Shown here piece after piece: positions 28,146 to 37,024 of a DNA stretch of 64,000 nt; within the stretch, counting starts at the first letter, position 1; the number at the start of each line of letters is the position of its first letter. Under the pieces are notes generated by a model. It saw only the letters and a program-made list of their open reading frames with translations, did no database searches and had not been told where the DNA came from. The stretch comes from Psychrobacter sp. Pi2-1 (GTDB lineage: Bacteria; Pseudomonadota; Gammaproteobacteria; Pseudomonadales; Moraxellaceae), in assembly GCF_904846645.1 (NCBI RefSeq), contig NZ_CAJHBO010000007.1, positions 62,001 to 126,000 of the forward strand, in the 5' to 3' direction. The position numbers and the translations under genes were made by a program.

Positions 28146-28967
28146 ATGAGTCAACGCAATAAACTCAGCTTGTGGCAAAAAATCAAACGGTTACTGACTG
28201 CTTCCGCACCGCAGTCAGTCATCGATGGTGCAAGCGAGCAAGGGCGTGCATCACTTGCTGACGGCGAGATTAATAATACAAAAAATATATCAGCTGATAT
28301 CTCTCATGAGTTAGAGGCGAAACAAGGCAATGAACAGGATAACCCTCAAGCACAAGCACAAGCACAAGCAGATACACCTCAACTCAAAACCGATAACTTA
28401 AAAACCGATAGCGCAAATGCAGAACCTCAAAACCAAAGTGACATGCCTATCGTCGACTGCTTAAAGCAATACTTCAATGACAAGCAGTGGCACTACACGC
28501 ATTATCGACCCAAAACCAACGACAGCCAAAAGTCGCATCATTTATCCTTGAGAATGCGTCATAAGCAAATAAACTGTGGCTATCTGTTTCGGGTGCAAGA
28601 AAAAAACAAACTACTGGCCATCTATGGCATCTTGCCATTTTTGATACCAGACACTCATCAAAGTGCCGCAATGCTACTTATCACCCAAATCAACTATGAC
28701 ATGCTAGTCGGTAATCTAGAGATGGATGTCAACGATGGTGAGATACGCTACAAAAATGCTATCGATGTCGAAGCAGTTGGTATAGATAATGAGATTATTG
28801 AGCATTTACTACAAAGCGTGGTCGCGATGACCACGGTTGCCAACGAGCTATTTGGCAACTTGGTCAATAATCAAGACCCTGCCGAAGACATGCAAACGCT
28901 ACTTGTCGAGCTACGTCAACAGTCAGACGCGCGCACGTTCTTTTTACCGACTCAGTTTGTTCAATAG
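28146..28967 (+). CDS. YbjN-domain protein with low-complexity N-terminus
   Basis: 273 residues. Residues about 20-100 are low complexity, Gln/Ala/Asn-rich, including an in-frame hexanucleotide repeat (CAAGCA, four copies near 28347-28370) encoding Gln-Ala. The rest (about 105-265) matches the YbjN fold by eye: CLKQYFNDKQWHYTHYRP, FRVQEKNKLLAIYGILPF, LLITQINYDMLVGNLEMD, DGEIRYKNAIDVEAVGI. YbjN proteins resemble type III secretion chaperones; their role is poorly defined, with links to motility and stress in E. coli. Domain call from memory of the family, moderate certainty. Confidence 0.72.
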   Translation: MSQRNKLSLWQKIKRLLTASAPQSVIDGASEQGRASLADGEINNTKNISADISHELEAKQGNEQDNPQAQAQAQADTPQLKTDNLKTDSANAEPQNQSDMPIVDCLKQYFNDKQWHYTHYRPKTNDSQKSHHLSLRMRHKQINCGYLFRVQEKNKLLAIYGILPFLIPDTHQSAAMLLITQINYDMLVGNLEMDVNDGEIRYKNAIDVEAVGIDNEIIEHLLQSVVAMTTVANELFGNLVNNQDPAEDMQTLLVELRQQSDARTFFLPTQFVQ

Positions 28968-29001
28968 CTCAGTTTGTTCGATAATTAAGTTCATTCGATG
29001 A
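28951..29001. repeat. 17-bp tandem repeat across the stop codon of the YbjN-domain gene
   Basis: Units at 28951 (CTCAGTTTGTTCAATAG), 28968 (CTCAGTTTGTTCGATAA) and a more diverged third copy at 28985 (TTAAGTTCATTCGATGA). The stop codon at 28965-28967 lies in the first unit. Confidence 0.75.
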
Positions 29002-29038
29002 ACCGGTTTTTCAATCAAGCCATAATCTACGATAGCTA

Positions 29039-29208
29039 GGGCGTGTCCTCATTTTAAAAATGGTGATAAAAATGAGATAAATTGCCGTCAAACGAGGAAA
29101 ATAGTGCAGATAATATCGAGATATTGACCAACTATTTGACGATGTTTGGCAAAATTTAGCTGTTTTTAGCCCATTTAGAGGACACTCGTTTGAATTGAGG
29201 ACACGCCC
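29039..29208. mobile_element. MITE-like element with 13-bp terminal inverted repeats and TA target duplication
   Basis: A 170-bp element bounded by perfect terminal repeats GGGCGTGTCCTCA (29039-29051) and TGAGGACACGCCC (29196-29208). TA on both outer sides (29037-29038, 29209-29210) fits a TA target duplication, as in the IS630/Tc1 group, though TA-targeting IS5 relatives are possible. An internal copy of GAGGACAC sits near 29178-29185. No open frame of useful length, so it would need a transposase from elsewhere. It lies between the YbjN gene and the amidohydrolase gene, 55 bases before the latter. Confidence 0.85.
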
Positions 29209-29263
29209 TAATACTTGCTTCTTTATCTATCCAAAAAACCATCAATACTAAGCTAGAAATCTT

Positions 29264-30178
29264 ATGCTAAAAATTGCCTACTCTGACGTTTTTCGATATT
29301 CCGTGCCAGAAAAGCACCGTTTCCCCATGCAAAAGTACATTATGATTCCTGAGCGTTTGCTGGCAGAAGGAACGATCAGCCAAGATAACTTCTTTGCCCC
29401 TGCTCGCTTGAGCGAAGATGAGATTTTGACCACGCATACTGCAGAATACTGGTATCAGCTTAAAACTCAAACACTGCCGCGCAAGGCTGCTCGTGCTATC
29501 GGATTTGAGATGACACCGCAGTTGGTAGAGCGTGGTCGTTATATTGCCCATGCAACATATGAGTGCGCGCTATATGCTCAGCAATATGGCGTGGCCATGA
29601 ACGTCGCAGGCGGCACCCATCACTCCTTTGCTGGTCATGGAGAAGGCTTTTGTGTCTTCAATGATGTTTGTATCGCTAGCAATTTATTGCTAAATCGTGG
29701 ACAGGCAAAGAAAATTTTAGTGATCGATTTGGATGTTCATCAAGGCAATGGCAACGCCAGCATCATGGCAGATGAGCCACGCGTTTTTGTCTTTAGCATG
29801 CATGGTGCAAAGAACTACCCGTTTCGTAAGCAAGTATCAGACTTAGATATTGAGCTAGACAATGATACTGGCGATGCTGAGTATTTACAGATATTAGAAG
29901 ATACGCTGCCACGCTTAATCGCTGAGGTTGCGCCAGATATGATTTTTTATCAGTCTGCTGTCGACGTGCTCGCTACCGATAAGCTCGGCAAACTTGGTTT
30001 GACACAAGCAGGGTGCAAGGCGCGTGATGAATATGTTCTGCAGCAAGCAAAAGCCGCTAATATCCCTGTCGCTATCGTGATGGGTGGCGGCTACTCAGAA
30101 GATATCGAAGATGTGGTCGAAGCGCATTGTAATACCTTTCGTTTGGCACAGCAGATATTTTTTAAAGAATTGGCCTAA
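29264..30178 (+). CDS. Histone deacetylase family (class II-like) amidohydrolase
   Basis: Zinc-dependent deacetylase fold, 304 residues. Motifs: the catalytic His pair and glycine loop (GGTHHSFAGHGEGFCVFND), zinc ligands in VIDLDVHQGNGNASIM (Asp and His) and the third ligand in YQSAVDVLATD, plus the C-terminal GGGYSEDIEDVVEAH. Bacterial members act on acetylated polyamines, acetoin-related or other small amides; the substrate is not predictable here. Convergent with the TauE/SafE gene, whose stop lies 33 bases away. A MITE-like element ends 55 bases before the start, so its promoter may lie within or near that element. Confidence 0.92.
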   Translation: MLKIAYSDVFRYSVPEKHRFPMQKYIMIPERLLAEGTISQDNFFAPARLSEDEILTTHTAEYWYQLKTQTLPRKAARAIGFEMTPQLVERGRYIAHATYECALYAQQYGVAMNVAGGTHHSFAGHGEGFCVFNDVCIASNLLLNRGQAKKILVIDLDVHQGNGNASIMADEPRVFVFSMHGAKNYPFRKQVSDLDIELDNDTGDAEYLQILEDTLPRLIAEVAPDMIFYQSAVDVLATDKLGKLGLTQAGCKARDEYVLQQAKAANIPVAIVMGGGYSEDIEDVVEAHCNTFRLAQQIFFKELA

Positions 30179-30211
30179 TAAAATATCGCTGAAAAGGCTT
30201 ATACACTTTAG

Positions 30212-30994
30212 CTATAACAATGCGGTAATACCTTGCCAGCCAACGCGTATTCCAAGCACGATTAAAATCAATAAAATAAGCTGACGAAAACGCGCTTGCG
30301 GTAAATAACGACGCAAACGGATTCCAACCAAAAGAGTCACTATAGACAGCACACTCAAAAAAGTAATCAGCTGCCACTCACCACTGCTCAGTGCCATGAT
30401 AGGCTCACGCAACACGATAATTTGAGCAATCTTTCCTAAGAAATAGCACATGTTACCGACTTTGGCGATGGTATTTTTATCGTCACTGGCAGACAGTAGA
30501 TACATCATCAGTATGGTCGACATTGCATTGGTCGAGCCGCCAATCACGCCTGCACCAAAGCCAACGGTAATTAACATAGGCTTGGTGTTTGGTAGACGGA
30601 TTTGTTTGCCGAGTAAACTACTCACAACGTAGAAAGCAATGACCGCGGCCAACAATAAAAGAATATAAGCGCTATCGACCCATAGCAATAGTTTTGCACC
30701 TAAAATGCTACCTAGTAAGCTAGTAAGCGCAAGCAACCAATAGCGTCTGCCGTAGTAGATAAAGTTTTGCCAAATAGTTCGTTCACCGCCTACTAGCCAG
30801 GTCATCACATTAACGACTAGCGAAGGAAAAATCACTAACACAATGGCGTGTTGCAATGGGTACATACTAGCAAGCGCAGTGGTCGTCACTAGCGTTGCGC
30901 CAAGTCCACTAATACCATGCAGCAGTGAAGCAAGCGCAAAAATGATCGTCAGCACTAGCATCTGAGTGCTATCGTTACCAGCTATATTCATCAT
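30212..30994 (-). CDS. TauE/SafE family membrane transporter
   Basis: Predicted permease of about 260 residues with eight hydrophobic helices, in the TauE/SafE family linked to export or import of sulfonates, sulfite or small organic anions. The first half reads HGISGLGATLVTTTALASMYPLQHAIVLVIFPSLVVNV, the second half GFGAGVIGGSTNAMSTILMMYLLS, giving the two pseudo-repeats with the family's G-x-GGG-like turns. Starts: tandem ATG at 30994/30991 or a GTG at 31003; none has a clear ribosome site. It lies downstream of coaBC on the same strand. Confidence 0.82.
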   Translation of the reverse strand: MMNIAGNDSTQMLVLTIIFALASLLHGISGLGATLVTTTALASMYPLQHAIVLVIFPSLVVNVMTWLVGGERTIWQNFIYYGRRYWLLALTSLLGSILGAKLLLWVDSAYILLLLAAVIAFYVVSSLLGKQIRLPNTKPMLITVGFGAGVIGGSTNAMSTILMMYLLSASDDKNTIAKVGNMCYFLGKIAQIIVLREPIMALSSGEWQLITFLSVLSIVTLLVGIRLRRYLPQARFRQLILLILIVLGIRVGWQGITALL

Positions 30995-31074
30995 ATCGGT
31001 CACACCATTTGAGGCTCAGCGTCTGTATCTACACACTATCTACATGCTAGCTATCAGATTTAGCGCCTGTAGCT

Positions 31075-32502
31075 CTAACTATCTTTACGTTGACCGATTG
31101 CTTGACCAATAATGCTAGCCAGTTGCTCAGCAATTTTATCTTTACTGGTCTTCTCAAGTGTTACCGCGTCACGCTCATAGCGCTCAGAGAAAAACACCTG
31201 CATCGCATTGTCATCGCTAGCAAAACCGATATCTGCACGTGAGACATCATTACAGGCAATCATATCTAAATCTTTTGCGACCAATTTACCACGGGCATAA
31301 CGCTCAATATCTTGCGTCTCTGCGGCAAAACCAACGACAAACAACGCAGGATGCGCAAGAGAAATCGTCGCTAGAATATCAGGGTTTTTAACCAGACTGA
31401 GTGTCATGGCATCTTGTGTCTTTTTAATTTTTTGCGGTGCAGCTTCTTCCGTACGATAATCTGCCACGGCTGCGGTCGCGATAAAGATATCTGCTTTTAC
31501 AAACTGGTTGTCATCATAAGACTGTAGCGAGTCATTATTGTAATTATGGTTGTAATCATGGTCGCTTACATCATCATCACCGCAACCACAGTCGCCATTG
31601 TGATGCTCGTGAGAATGGTTATGAGAGTGCTCATGTTCATGTGGGTGCTCATGAGAATGGTCATGCTCTTCTTCAAGGACAAATTGAAGCTCGCTATGCG
31701 TACCTTCCACACATTGCTGCGCCGCTATCAGCATATCTTCGGCAGACAGCACATCGATTCGTGTGACATTGAGCGGTGTAGGCAATGCCACTTTACCACC
31801 AGCGATTAAGACAACGTCTGCACCAGCAGCCACACAAGCGCGCGCCAATGCAAAACCCATTTTTCCTGAAGAGTGATTAGACAAATAACGCACAGGGTCA
31901 ATCGCTTCTACTGTTGGACCTGCGGTAATGACTACTCTTTTTCCTGCCAGTAATTGCGGCGTCGTATTCATCGCTATGAACAGTAACACCTCATCTAATA
32001 ATTGCTCAGGCTCAGGCAATCGCCCTGCTCCCACATCACCGCACGCTTGCTCACCGCTAGCTGGTTGGATAATCTGATAATTCATATCGCGCAATGTTTG
32101 CACGTTTAGGTTGACTGCTGGATGCGCCCACATCTGCTGATTCATGGCAGGCGCAATAATGACGGGCGCTGTAGTGGCAAGACACACTGTGGTCAATAGA
32201 TCATCAGCCATACCCATGGCCAGACGCGCAAGCGTATTGGCTGAAGCTGGTGCAATCACGATTAAGTCGGCCCACTTAGCCAGCTCAATATGTCCCATGC
32301 CTGCCTCGGCTTGCTCATCGAGCAACGAGACATGCACCTCGTTACCCGTCAACGCTTGTAGCGTCAGCGGTGTGATAAATGCTTGTGCACCCGTCGTCAT
32401 GATAACGCGCACATCAAAGCCTGCCTTAACTAACAAGCGGGCAAATATAGCAGATTTATAAGCGGCGATACCGCCAGTAATAGCAAGCACAATATTGGAC
32501 AT
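31075..32502 (-). CDS. coaBC: Bifunctional CoaBC (phosphopantothenoylcysteine decarboxylase/synthetase) with His-rich insert
   Basis: Two steps of coenzyme A synthesis: CoaB joins cysteine to 4'-phosphopantothenate, and CoaC decarboxylates the product. CoaC domain (1-180): AITGGIAAYKS, catalytic H71, PAMNQQMW with N121, and the CGDVGAGR loop with C154. CoaB domain (about 190-470): VITAGPTVEAIDPVRYLSNHSSGKMG, then ADIFIATAAVADYR, KNPDILATI, VGFAAETQD and ACNDVSR. Between these CoaB segments (about residues 278-325) sits an unusual insert with 14 histidines in (S/E)H and HEH patterns plus CGCGDDD. Family members normally lack it. Total 475 residues against about 405 in E. coli. The reading frame is intact. 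Confidence 0.96.
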   Translation of the reverse strand: MSNIVLAITGGIAAYKSAIFARLLVKAGFDVRVIMTTGAQAFITPLTLQALTGNEVHVSLLDEQAEAGMGHIELAKWADLIVIAPASANTLARLAMGMADDLLTTVCLATTAPVIIAPAMNQQMWAHPAVNLNVQTLRDMNYQIIQPASGEQACGDVGAGRLPEPEQLLDEVLLFIAMNTTPQLLAGKRVVITAGPTVEAIDPVRYLSNHSSGKMGFALARACVAAGADVVLIAGGKVALPTPLNVTRIDVLSAEDMLIAAQQCVEGTHSELQFVLEEEHDHSHEHPHEHEHSHNHSHEHHNGDCGCGDDDVSDHDYNHNYNNDSLQSYDDNQFVKADIFIATAAVADYRTEEAAPQKIKKTQDAMTLSLVKNPDILATISLAHPALFVVGFAAETQDIERYARGKLVAKDLDMIACNDVSRADIGFASDDNAMQVFFSERYERDAVTLEKTSKDKIAEQLASIIGQAIGQRKDS

Positions 32503-32630
32503 AAGCGTGGCATCAACAAAAAAGTGAAAAGATAAAATTGCGCTTATAGTAACAATTATGAGATAAATTGGGTAAGATTTTCCGTATCTATCTCAGATAA
32601 CGAGTATCCACCCATTTTCAAGGAGTGACA

Positions 32631-33314
32631 ATGGCGATCAAAGACTGGCATGAGGATGACAGGCCACGCGAAAAACTTTTAAAATTTGGTGCAGCTCATT
32701 TGTCTGACGCCGAGATACTGGCCATATTTTTGCGCACCGGTACTCAGTCTCAATCAGCGATTGAATTAGCGCGGCATTTGATTGATCAGTTTGGTAGCTT
32801 AGCCGAGCTATTAGCCGCCCCTCAAAAGACGGTTCTTGCTTGTCATGGTATGGGTCCTGCAAAGTACGCCCAAATATTAGCCTCACTTGAGATGGGTACG
32901 CGCTATCTGGATAGTCAGCTCAAAACTGGGCAAGCACTAGGACGCTCACAAGCGGTCAAAGACTATATCAGTACTCAGTTGCGCGGTGAGCACCGTGAAG
33001 TATTTGCAGTGCTCTGTCTAGACAATGCCCTCAACCTTTTAGACTTTGAGATATTATTCACTGGTGGTATCTCATCATGTTCTGTCTGTATCAAGCACGT
33101 ACTGCGGCATGCACTAAGCCACGCTGCTAGCCAACTTATTATCGCCCACAATCATCCTCATACCGATGCCAAACCATCAACGGCAGATAATTTATTGACC
33201 TACGAGCTAAAAAAAGCCTGTGACCTATTAGATATCTCGCTTGTCGATCACATTATCGTCGGACGTAACGACACTTTATCTTATGCCGAAAGCTGCCTTG
33301 CCCCTTTTAACTAG
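32631..33314 (+). CDS. radC: RadC-family JAMM/MPN protein
   Basis: 227 residues with helix-hairpin-helix region first (LSDAEILAIFLRTGTQSQSA; LLAAPQKTVLACHGMGPAKYAQI) and a JAMM metallo-fold after residue 105, with the metal motif HNHPHTDAKPSTADN. The family usually has HNHPSG-x-PSxxD; here the residues after HNHP are His-Thr-Asp, a small deviation. Once named for radiation sensitivity, its biochemical role is still unsettled. A GTG at 32625 could extend it by two codons, but the ATG at 32631 is spaced correctly from AAGGAG. Divergent from coaBC, as in many gammaproteobacteria. Confidence 0.93.
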   Translation: MAIKDWHEDDRPREKLLKFGAAHLSDAEILAIFLRTGTQSQSAIELARHLIDQFGSLAELLAAPQKTVLACHGMGPAKYAQILASLEMGTRYLDSQLKTGQALGRSQAVKDYISTQLRGEHREVFAVLCLDNALNLLDFEILFTGGISSCSVCIKHVLRHALSHAASQLIIAHNHPHTDAKPSTADNLLTYELKKACDLLDISLVDHIIVGRNDTLSYAESCLAPFN

Positions 33315-33663
33315 CTATTTGGCTAGTTTTCGATAATAGCTGGCTATGTGCTCCAACTAGTCATATGCCTAACCTGTAAATAATTATGTTTGATACATAT
33401 CATCGACAGAGCGTAGCATTTTGGCTCTTGATAGTTATCGACAACTGTTTCATATTAGTAGCTATTCTTGTCATTTATTTGTTAATTACTTACTAGACCA
33501 TTAATACTAGTATTTAAAAGACGTACAACCAAGCATTTATGGATTAACAAATCATTCGATTTACTTGTAAGACAGTAAATGGCAAGACGAAAAACAATTA
33601 TAGTTAGCTCTTTCATTTACGTACTTTTCGCATTTTTTATTCAGCGCTTTAAAGGAGATAGTC
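33315..33663 (+). other. 349-bp intergenic region before the acyl-CoA dehydrogenase gene
   Basis: AT-rich, with no gene, RNA or strong repeat seen. It must hold the end of the radC transcript and the promoter of the following gene. Confidence 0.4.
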
Positions 33664-36594
33664 ATGGCAATTGGCTTGTTTATTTTGGCAGTCATCATTC
33701 AGTTAGCCGTGGTCTTGGCCATCTTTTTGTTGTCCTTATCACGGGTCACCGGTAGCATCGTCGCCCTGATTACGGTTATCGTCACCGCAATTATCAGCCC
33801 ATGGTCGCTCATTTTGGGTATACCAATGGCCCTACTGTGTTTGGTCTTACTCGTTGCACCGCTTCGCCAATCGTTAATCACTAAGCCTGTATATAAGGCG
33901 CTGGGCGGTGCGATGCCGAGTATGAGTGATACAGAGCGTGAAGCGCTTGATGCGGGTACTAGTTGGTGGGAAAAAGAGCTGTTTATGGGTGCGCCAAACT
34001 GGGATACCTTTGCCAATTATCCTTATCCGCAGCTTTCAGAAGAAGAGCAAAGTTTCATCGATAATGAAGTAGAAACCTTATGTGCAATGCTTGATGAATG
34101 GCAAATCCAGCATAAAGATAAAGACCTATCACCTGAGGCATGGCAATTTATTAAAAGTAATGGCTTCTTAGGTTTAATCATTCCAAAAGAATTTGGCGGC
34201 TTAGAATTTAGCTCTTATGCGCAAAGTCGTGTAATGAGTAAAATCGCTTCGCGCTCGCCGACTGCCGCTGTGACCTGTATGGTTCCCAACTCGCTCGGTC
34301 CTGGTGAGCTATTGATGCACTATGGTACAGACGAGCAAAAGCAGCGCTGGTTGCCAGGTCTTGCCAAAGGTGATGAAGTGCCTTGCTTTGGTTTGACTGG
34401 GCCTGAAGCTGGCTCTGATGCAGGTGCTATTCCTGATACAGGTGTGGTCTGTTACGGTATGCACGAAGGCGAGCAAGTGCTTGGCCTGCGCATGAACTTC
34501 TCTAAACGTTGGATTACCCTAGCACCTGTCGCCACTGTCGTTGGTTTAGCATTTAAAATGTACGATCCTGAAGGTCTGCTTGGCAATCCTGAAAAAACCG
34601 ATTACGGCATTACCTGTGCCCTCGTTCCAGCTAATCACGAAGGTGTGGTAACAGGGCCACGTCATAATCCAATCGGCTCACCATTTATGAATGGTACAGT
34701 CGATGGCAAGGACGTCTTTATCCCATTAGATTACATCATCGGCGGTGTCGAGAACGCTGGTCGCGGCTGGCGTATGCTAATGGAATGCTTGGGTGTTGGA
34801 CGTGGTATTTCTCTGCCAGCTCTATCGACATCAGCCAGTGAAATGACCTATCTATCTGTTGGCGCATTTGCAAAAGTTCGCGAACAGTTCAAGATATCCG
34901 TAGGTAAGTTTGAAGGTGTACAAGACGCCACTAGCCGTATGGCGAGTAACACTTATATGTTAGAAGCGTTCCGTCATTTGGTCACTTGCGGATTAAACCA
35001 AGGTGGCACGCCATCAGTCATGACTGCCATGGCAAAATACTATGCGACTGAAACCATGCGTAGCGTCGTCAACGACGGTATGGATGTGGTCGGTGGTCGT
35101 GCTGTACAAATGGGTCCCCGTAACTTTTTGGCGACACCTTATCAGGCGATTCCTGTCTCTATCACTGTCGAAGGCGCCAACATTTTGACCCGCTCACTCA
35201 TGATCTTTGGTCAAGGCGCGATGCGTTGTCATCCTTATCTATTCGACGAGCTTCAGTTACTACAAAGCGAAGACAAAGCGGCTGCCACTGAAAAATTCGA
35301 TACTCTTTTCTTCAAGCATTTAGGCTACACGTTTAACCGTGGTGCAAAAGCCTTTGTCGCAGGCTATATTGGCGGTAGCGATAAGGCCCCGAGTTTCGCA
35401 GATGCTTTTACCCGTCCCTATTACAAACATATTAACCGCTTAAGTGCGAGCTTTGCCCTAACTGCTGATATGGCATTAGGACTACTAGCAGGAGATTTAA
35501 AGCGTAAAGAGATGCTCTCTGGTCGTTTATCAGATATCCATAGTCATCTATTTATTGCGACTGCTATTTTGCAGTTCTATGAGCATGGTAGCAAGTCAGA
35601 ATCTGAGCGCTTACATGCCGAAGTTGCGCTACAAAACAGCTTGTATACGATTCAAGAAGCCTTTGTGTCATTCTTTGCTAACTTCCCGAATCGTATGGCA
35701 GCCAATGTGGTTAGCTTTGTGACCTTCCCAAGTGGACGTATCTTTATCCCAGCAAGCGATGAGCTAAAACGCCAATTGGGTGATACTTTCATGGATGATT
35801 TTGCAGCCAATCCATTCCGCGATTATCTTAAAACCATGGTTTATTACAACACAGATGCAGACGATGTAACTGGTCGTATGGAGCATGCTTATCAGACGTT
35901 GGTCGAAATTGAACCGTTGTGGCAGAAGTTCAAAAAGGCAGAACATCAGGACAGCTTTGAAGGTCTAACCTTTGAAGATCATGTGGTACATGCCAGTCAA
36001 AATGGCGGCATTACCGAAGAAGAAGCAGAAGTGCTGATTCAATATAACGCCATGCGTTTTGATTCATTGTTGACTGATACGTTTGACGAGCATCTATCGG
36101 AAGCGCTAAAACGTGACAATCCGCATGCGCTTGAAAATGCAGTTCACCAACTGACTGATTATGCACAGCTAAAGAGACAAGCTCAGAGTAAAAACGGTAT
36201 CGCTGTGGATACCGATGCATCTACCGTTAATGAGCTAGCCACTAACGAACCAGCTATTAACGACCTAGACAGCACTGCAAATACAGACGACCATACTGGT
36301 GATGCCAATCCTAATCATGGTTATGAAAGTGATGGCGATGTAGAGTTGGTCAGTGAGCAAGATACTGTCAAAGAAGTAAATTCGCAGACAGATTTTGAAG
36401 AGTCAGAGCCTGAAGTAGAGGCACTCGATCATCGCCATCGTGATGCTGAATCACATCTTAACGAGCGTATGGGCAATAATCATAATCGTCATATTGCACC
36501 ACCTGACGAGATACATGCTGAAACAAGTGATAATAATATCAAACCTTTAGAACGCCAACCACCTTTGTCACGCGAAGAAGATGATAAGGTTTAA
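33664..36594 (+). CDS. fadE: FadE-type acyl-CoA dehydrogenase with acidic C-terminal extension
   Basis: First oxidative step of fatty-acid beta-oxidation, membrane-associated. 976 residues: two to three N-terminal hydrophobic helices (about 2-68), then the acyl-CoA dehydrogenase core with GLIIPKEFGGLEFSS, CFGLTGPEAGSDAG, FSKRWITLAP, MDVVGGRAVQMGP and the active-site region ITVEGANILTRSLMIFGQGAMRCHP, matching FadE (YafH). After the FadE C-terminal domain comes an acidic, Asn/Asp/Glu-rich tail (about 839-976) not found in the 814-residue E. coli protein. An AAAGGAGATAGTC ribosome site precedes the ATG. A terminator follows 77 bases after the stop. The start and the monocistronic layout are clear. 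Confidence 0.94.
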   Translation: MAIGLFILAVIIQLAVVLAIFLLSLSRVTGSIVALITVIVTAIISPWSLILGIPMALLCLVLLVAPLRQSLITKPVYKALGGAMPSMSDTEREALDAGTSWWEKELFMGAPNWDTFANYPYPQLSEEEQSFIDNEVETLCAMLDEWQIQHKDKDLSPEAWQFIKSNGFLGLIIPKEFGGLEFSSYAQSRVMSKIASRSPTAAVTCMVPNSLGPGELLMHYGTDEQKQRWLPGLAKGDEVPCFGLTGPEAGSDAGAIPDTGVVCYGMHEGEQVLGLRMNFSKRWITLAPVATVVGLAFKMYDPEGLLGNPEKTDYGITCALVPANHEGVVTGPRHNPIGSPFMNGTVDGKDVFIPLDYIIGGVENAGRGWRMLMECLGVGRGISLPALSTSASEMTYLSVGAFAKVREQFKISVGKFEGVQDATSRMASNTYMLEAFRHLVTCGLNQGGTPSVMTAMAKYYATETMRSVVNDGMDVVGGRAVQMGPRNFLATPYQAIPVSITVEGANILTRSLMIFGQGAMRCHPYLFDELQLLQSEDKAAATEKFDTLFFKHLGYTFNRGAKAFVAGYIGGSDKAPSFADAFTRPYYKHINRLSASFALTADMALGLLAGDLKRKEMLSGRLSDIHSHLFIATAILQFYEHGSKSESERLHAEVALQNSLYTIQEAFVSFFANFPNRMAANVVSFVTFPSGRIFIPASDELKRQLGDTFMDDFAANPFRDYLKTMVYYNTDADDVTGRMEHAYQTLVEIEPLWQKFKKAEHQDSFEGLTFEDHVVHASQNGGITEEEAEVLIQYNAMRFDSLLTDTFDEHLSEALKRDNPHALENAVHQLTDYAQLKRQAQSKNGIAVDTDASTVNELATNEPAINDLDSTANTDDHTGDANPNHGYESDGDVELVSEQDTVKEVNSQTDFEESEPEVEALDHRHRDAESHLNERMGNNHNRHIAPPDEIHAETSDNNIKPLERQPPLSREEDDKV

Positions 36595-36671
36595 TGGTCT
36601 ATTCTGTTTTTAATATTGCTATTAGCAACCGAGTATTATTAGATTTTATAGTAAAATTTTCACTTTTTATT

Positions 36672-36708
36672 AGCCAGATTATCTATAAACGATAGTCTGG
36701 CTTTTTTG
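36672..36708 (+). terminator. Intrinsic terminator after fadE
   Basis: Stem AGCCAGATTATC / GATAGTCTGGCT, loop of seven, followed by six T. Confidence 0.88.
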
Positions 36709-37024
36709 ATCTATCGAAAACTTTAAGCTTAACTAGTCGTATGAGTCTTATTCTTTCCTTTATATTTTGATAATTTAAAATCAATGGTCCGATATCAATA
36801 GTTTGACATATTTGCTTACCCTAAAAACTCTTTCATGAATATTTTGTTTCATATAGGAAACAAACGGTTTAGAATAAATATTGACTATATTATGGGCACA
36901 TAGTTGTAACAAGGAATGTACATTTAGAATAAAATCAGAAAAAAATCTTGCAGTGCCCTTAGCTATTCTTTTATATTGTCCACAAAAATGTGACATCGAG
37001 CGACAATCGCGGGAACTTAATAGT

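Noticed and set aside
31546..31809. Plus-strand frame opposite the His-rich CoaBC insert
   Set aside because: The Met/Val/Ile-rich product is the reverse complement of His codons, not a real membrane protein.
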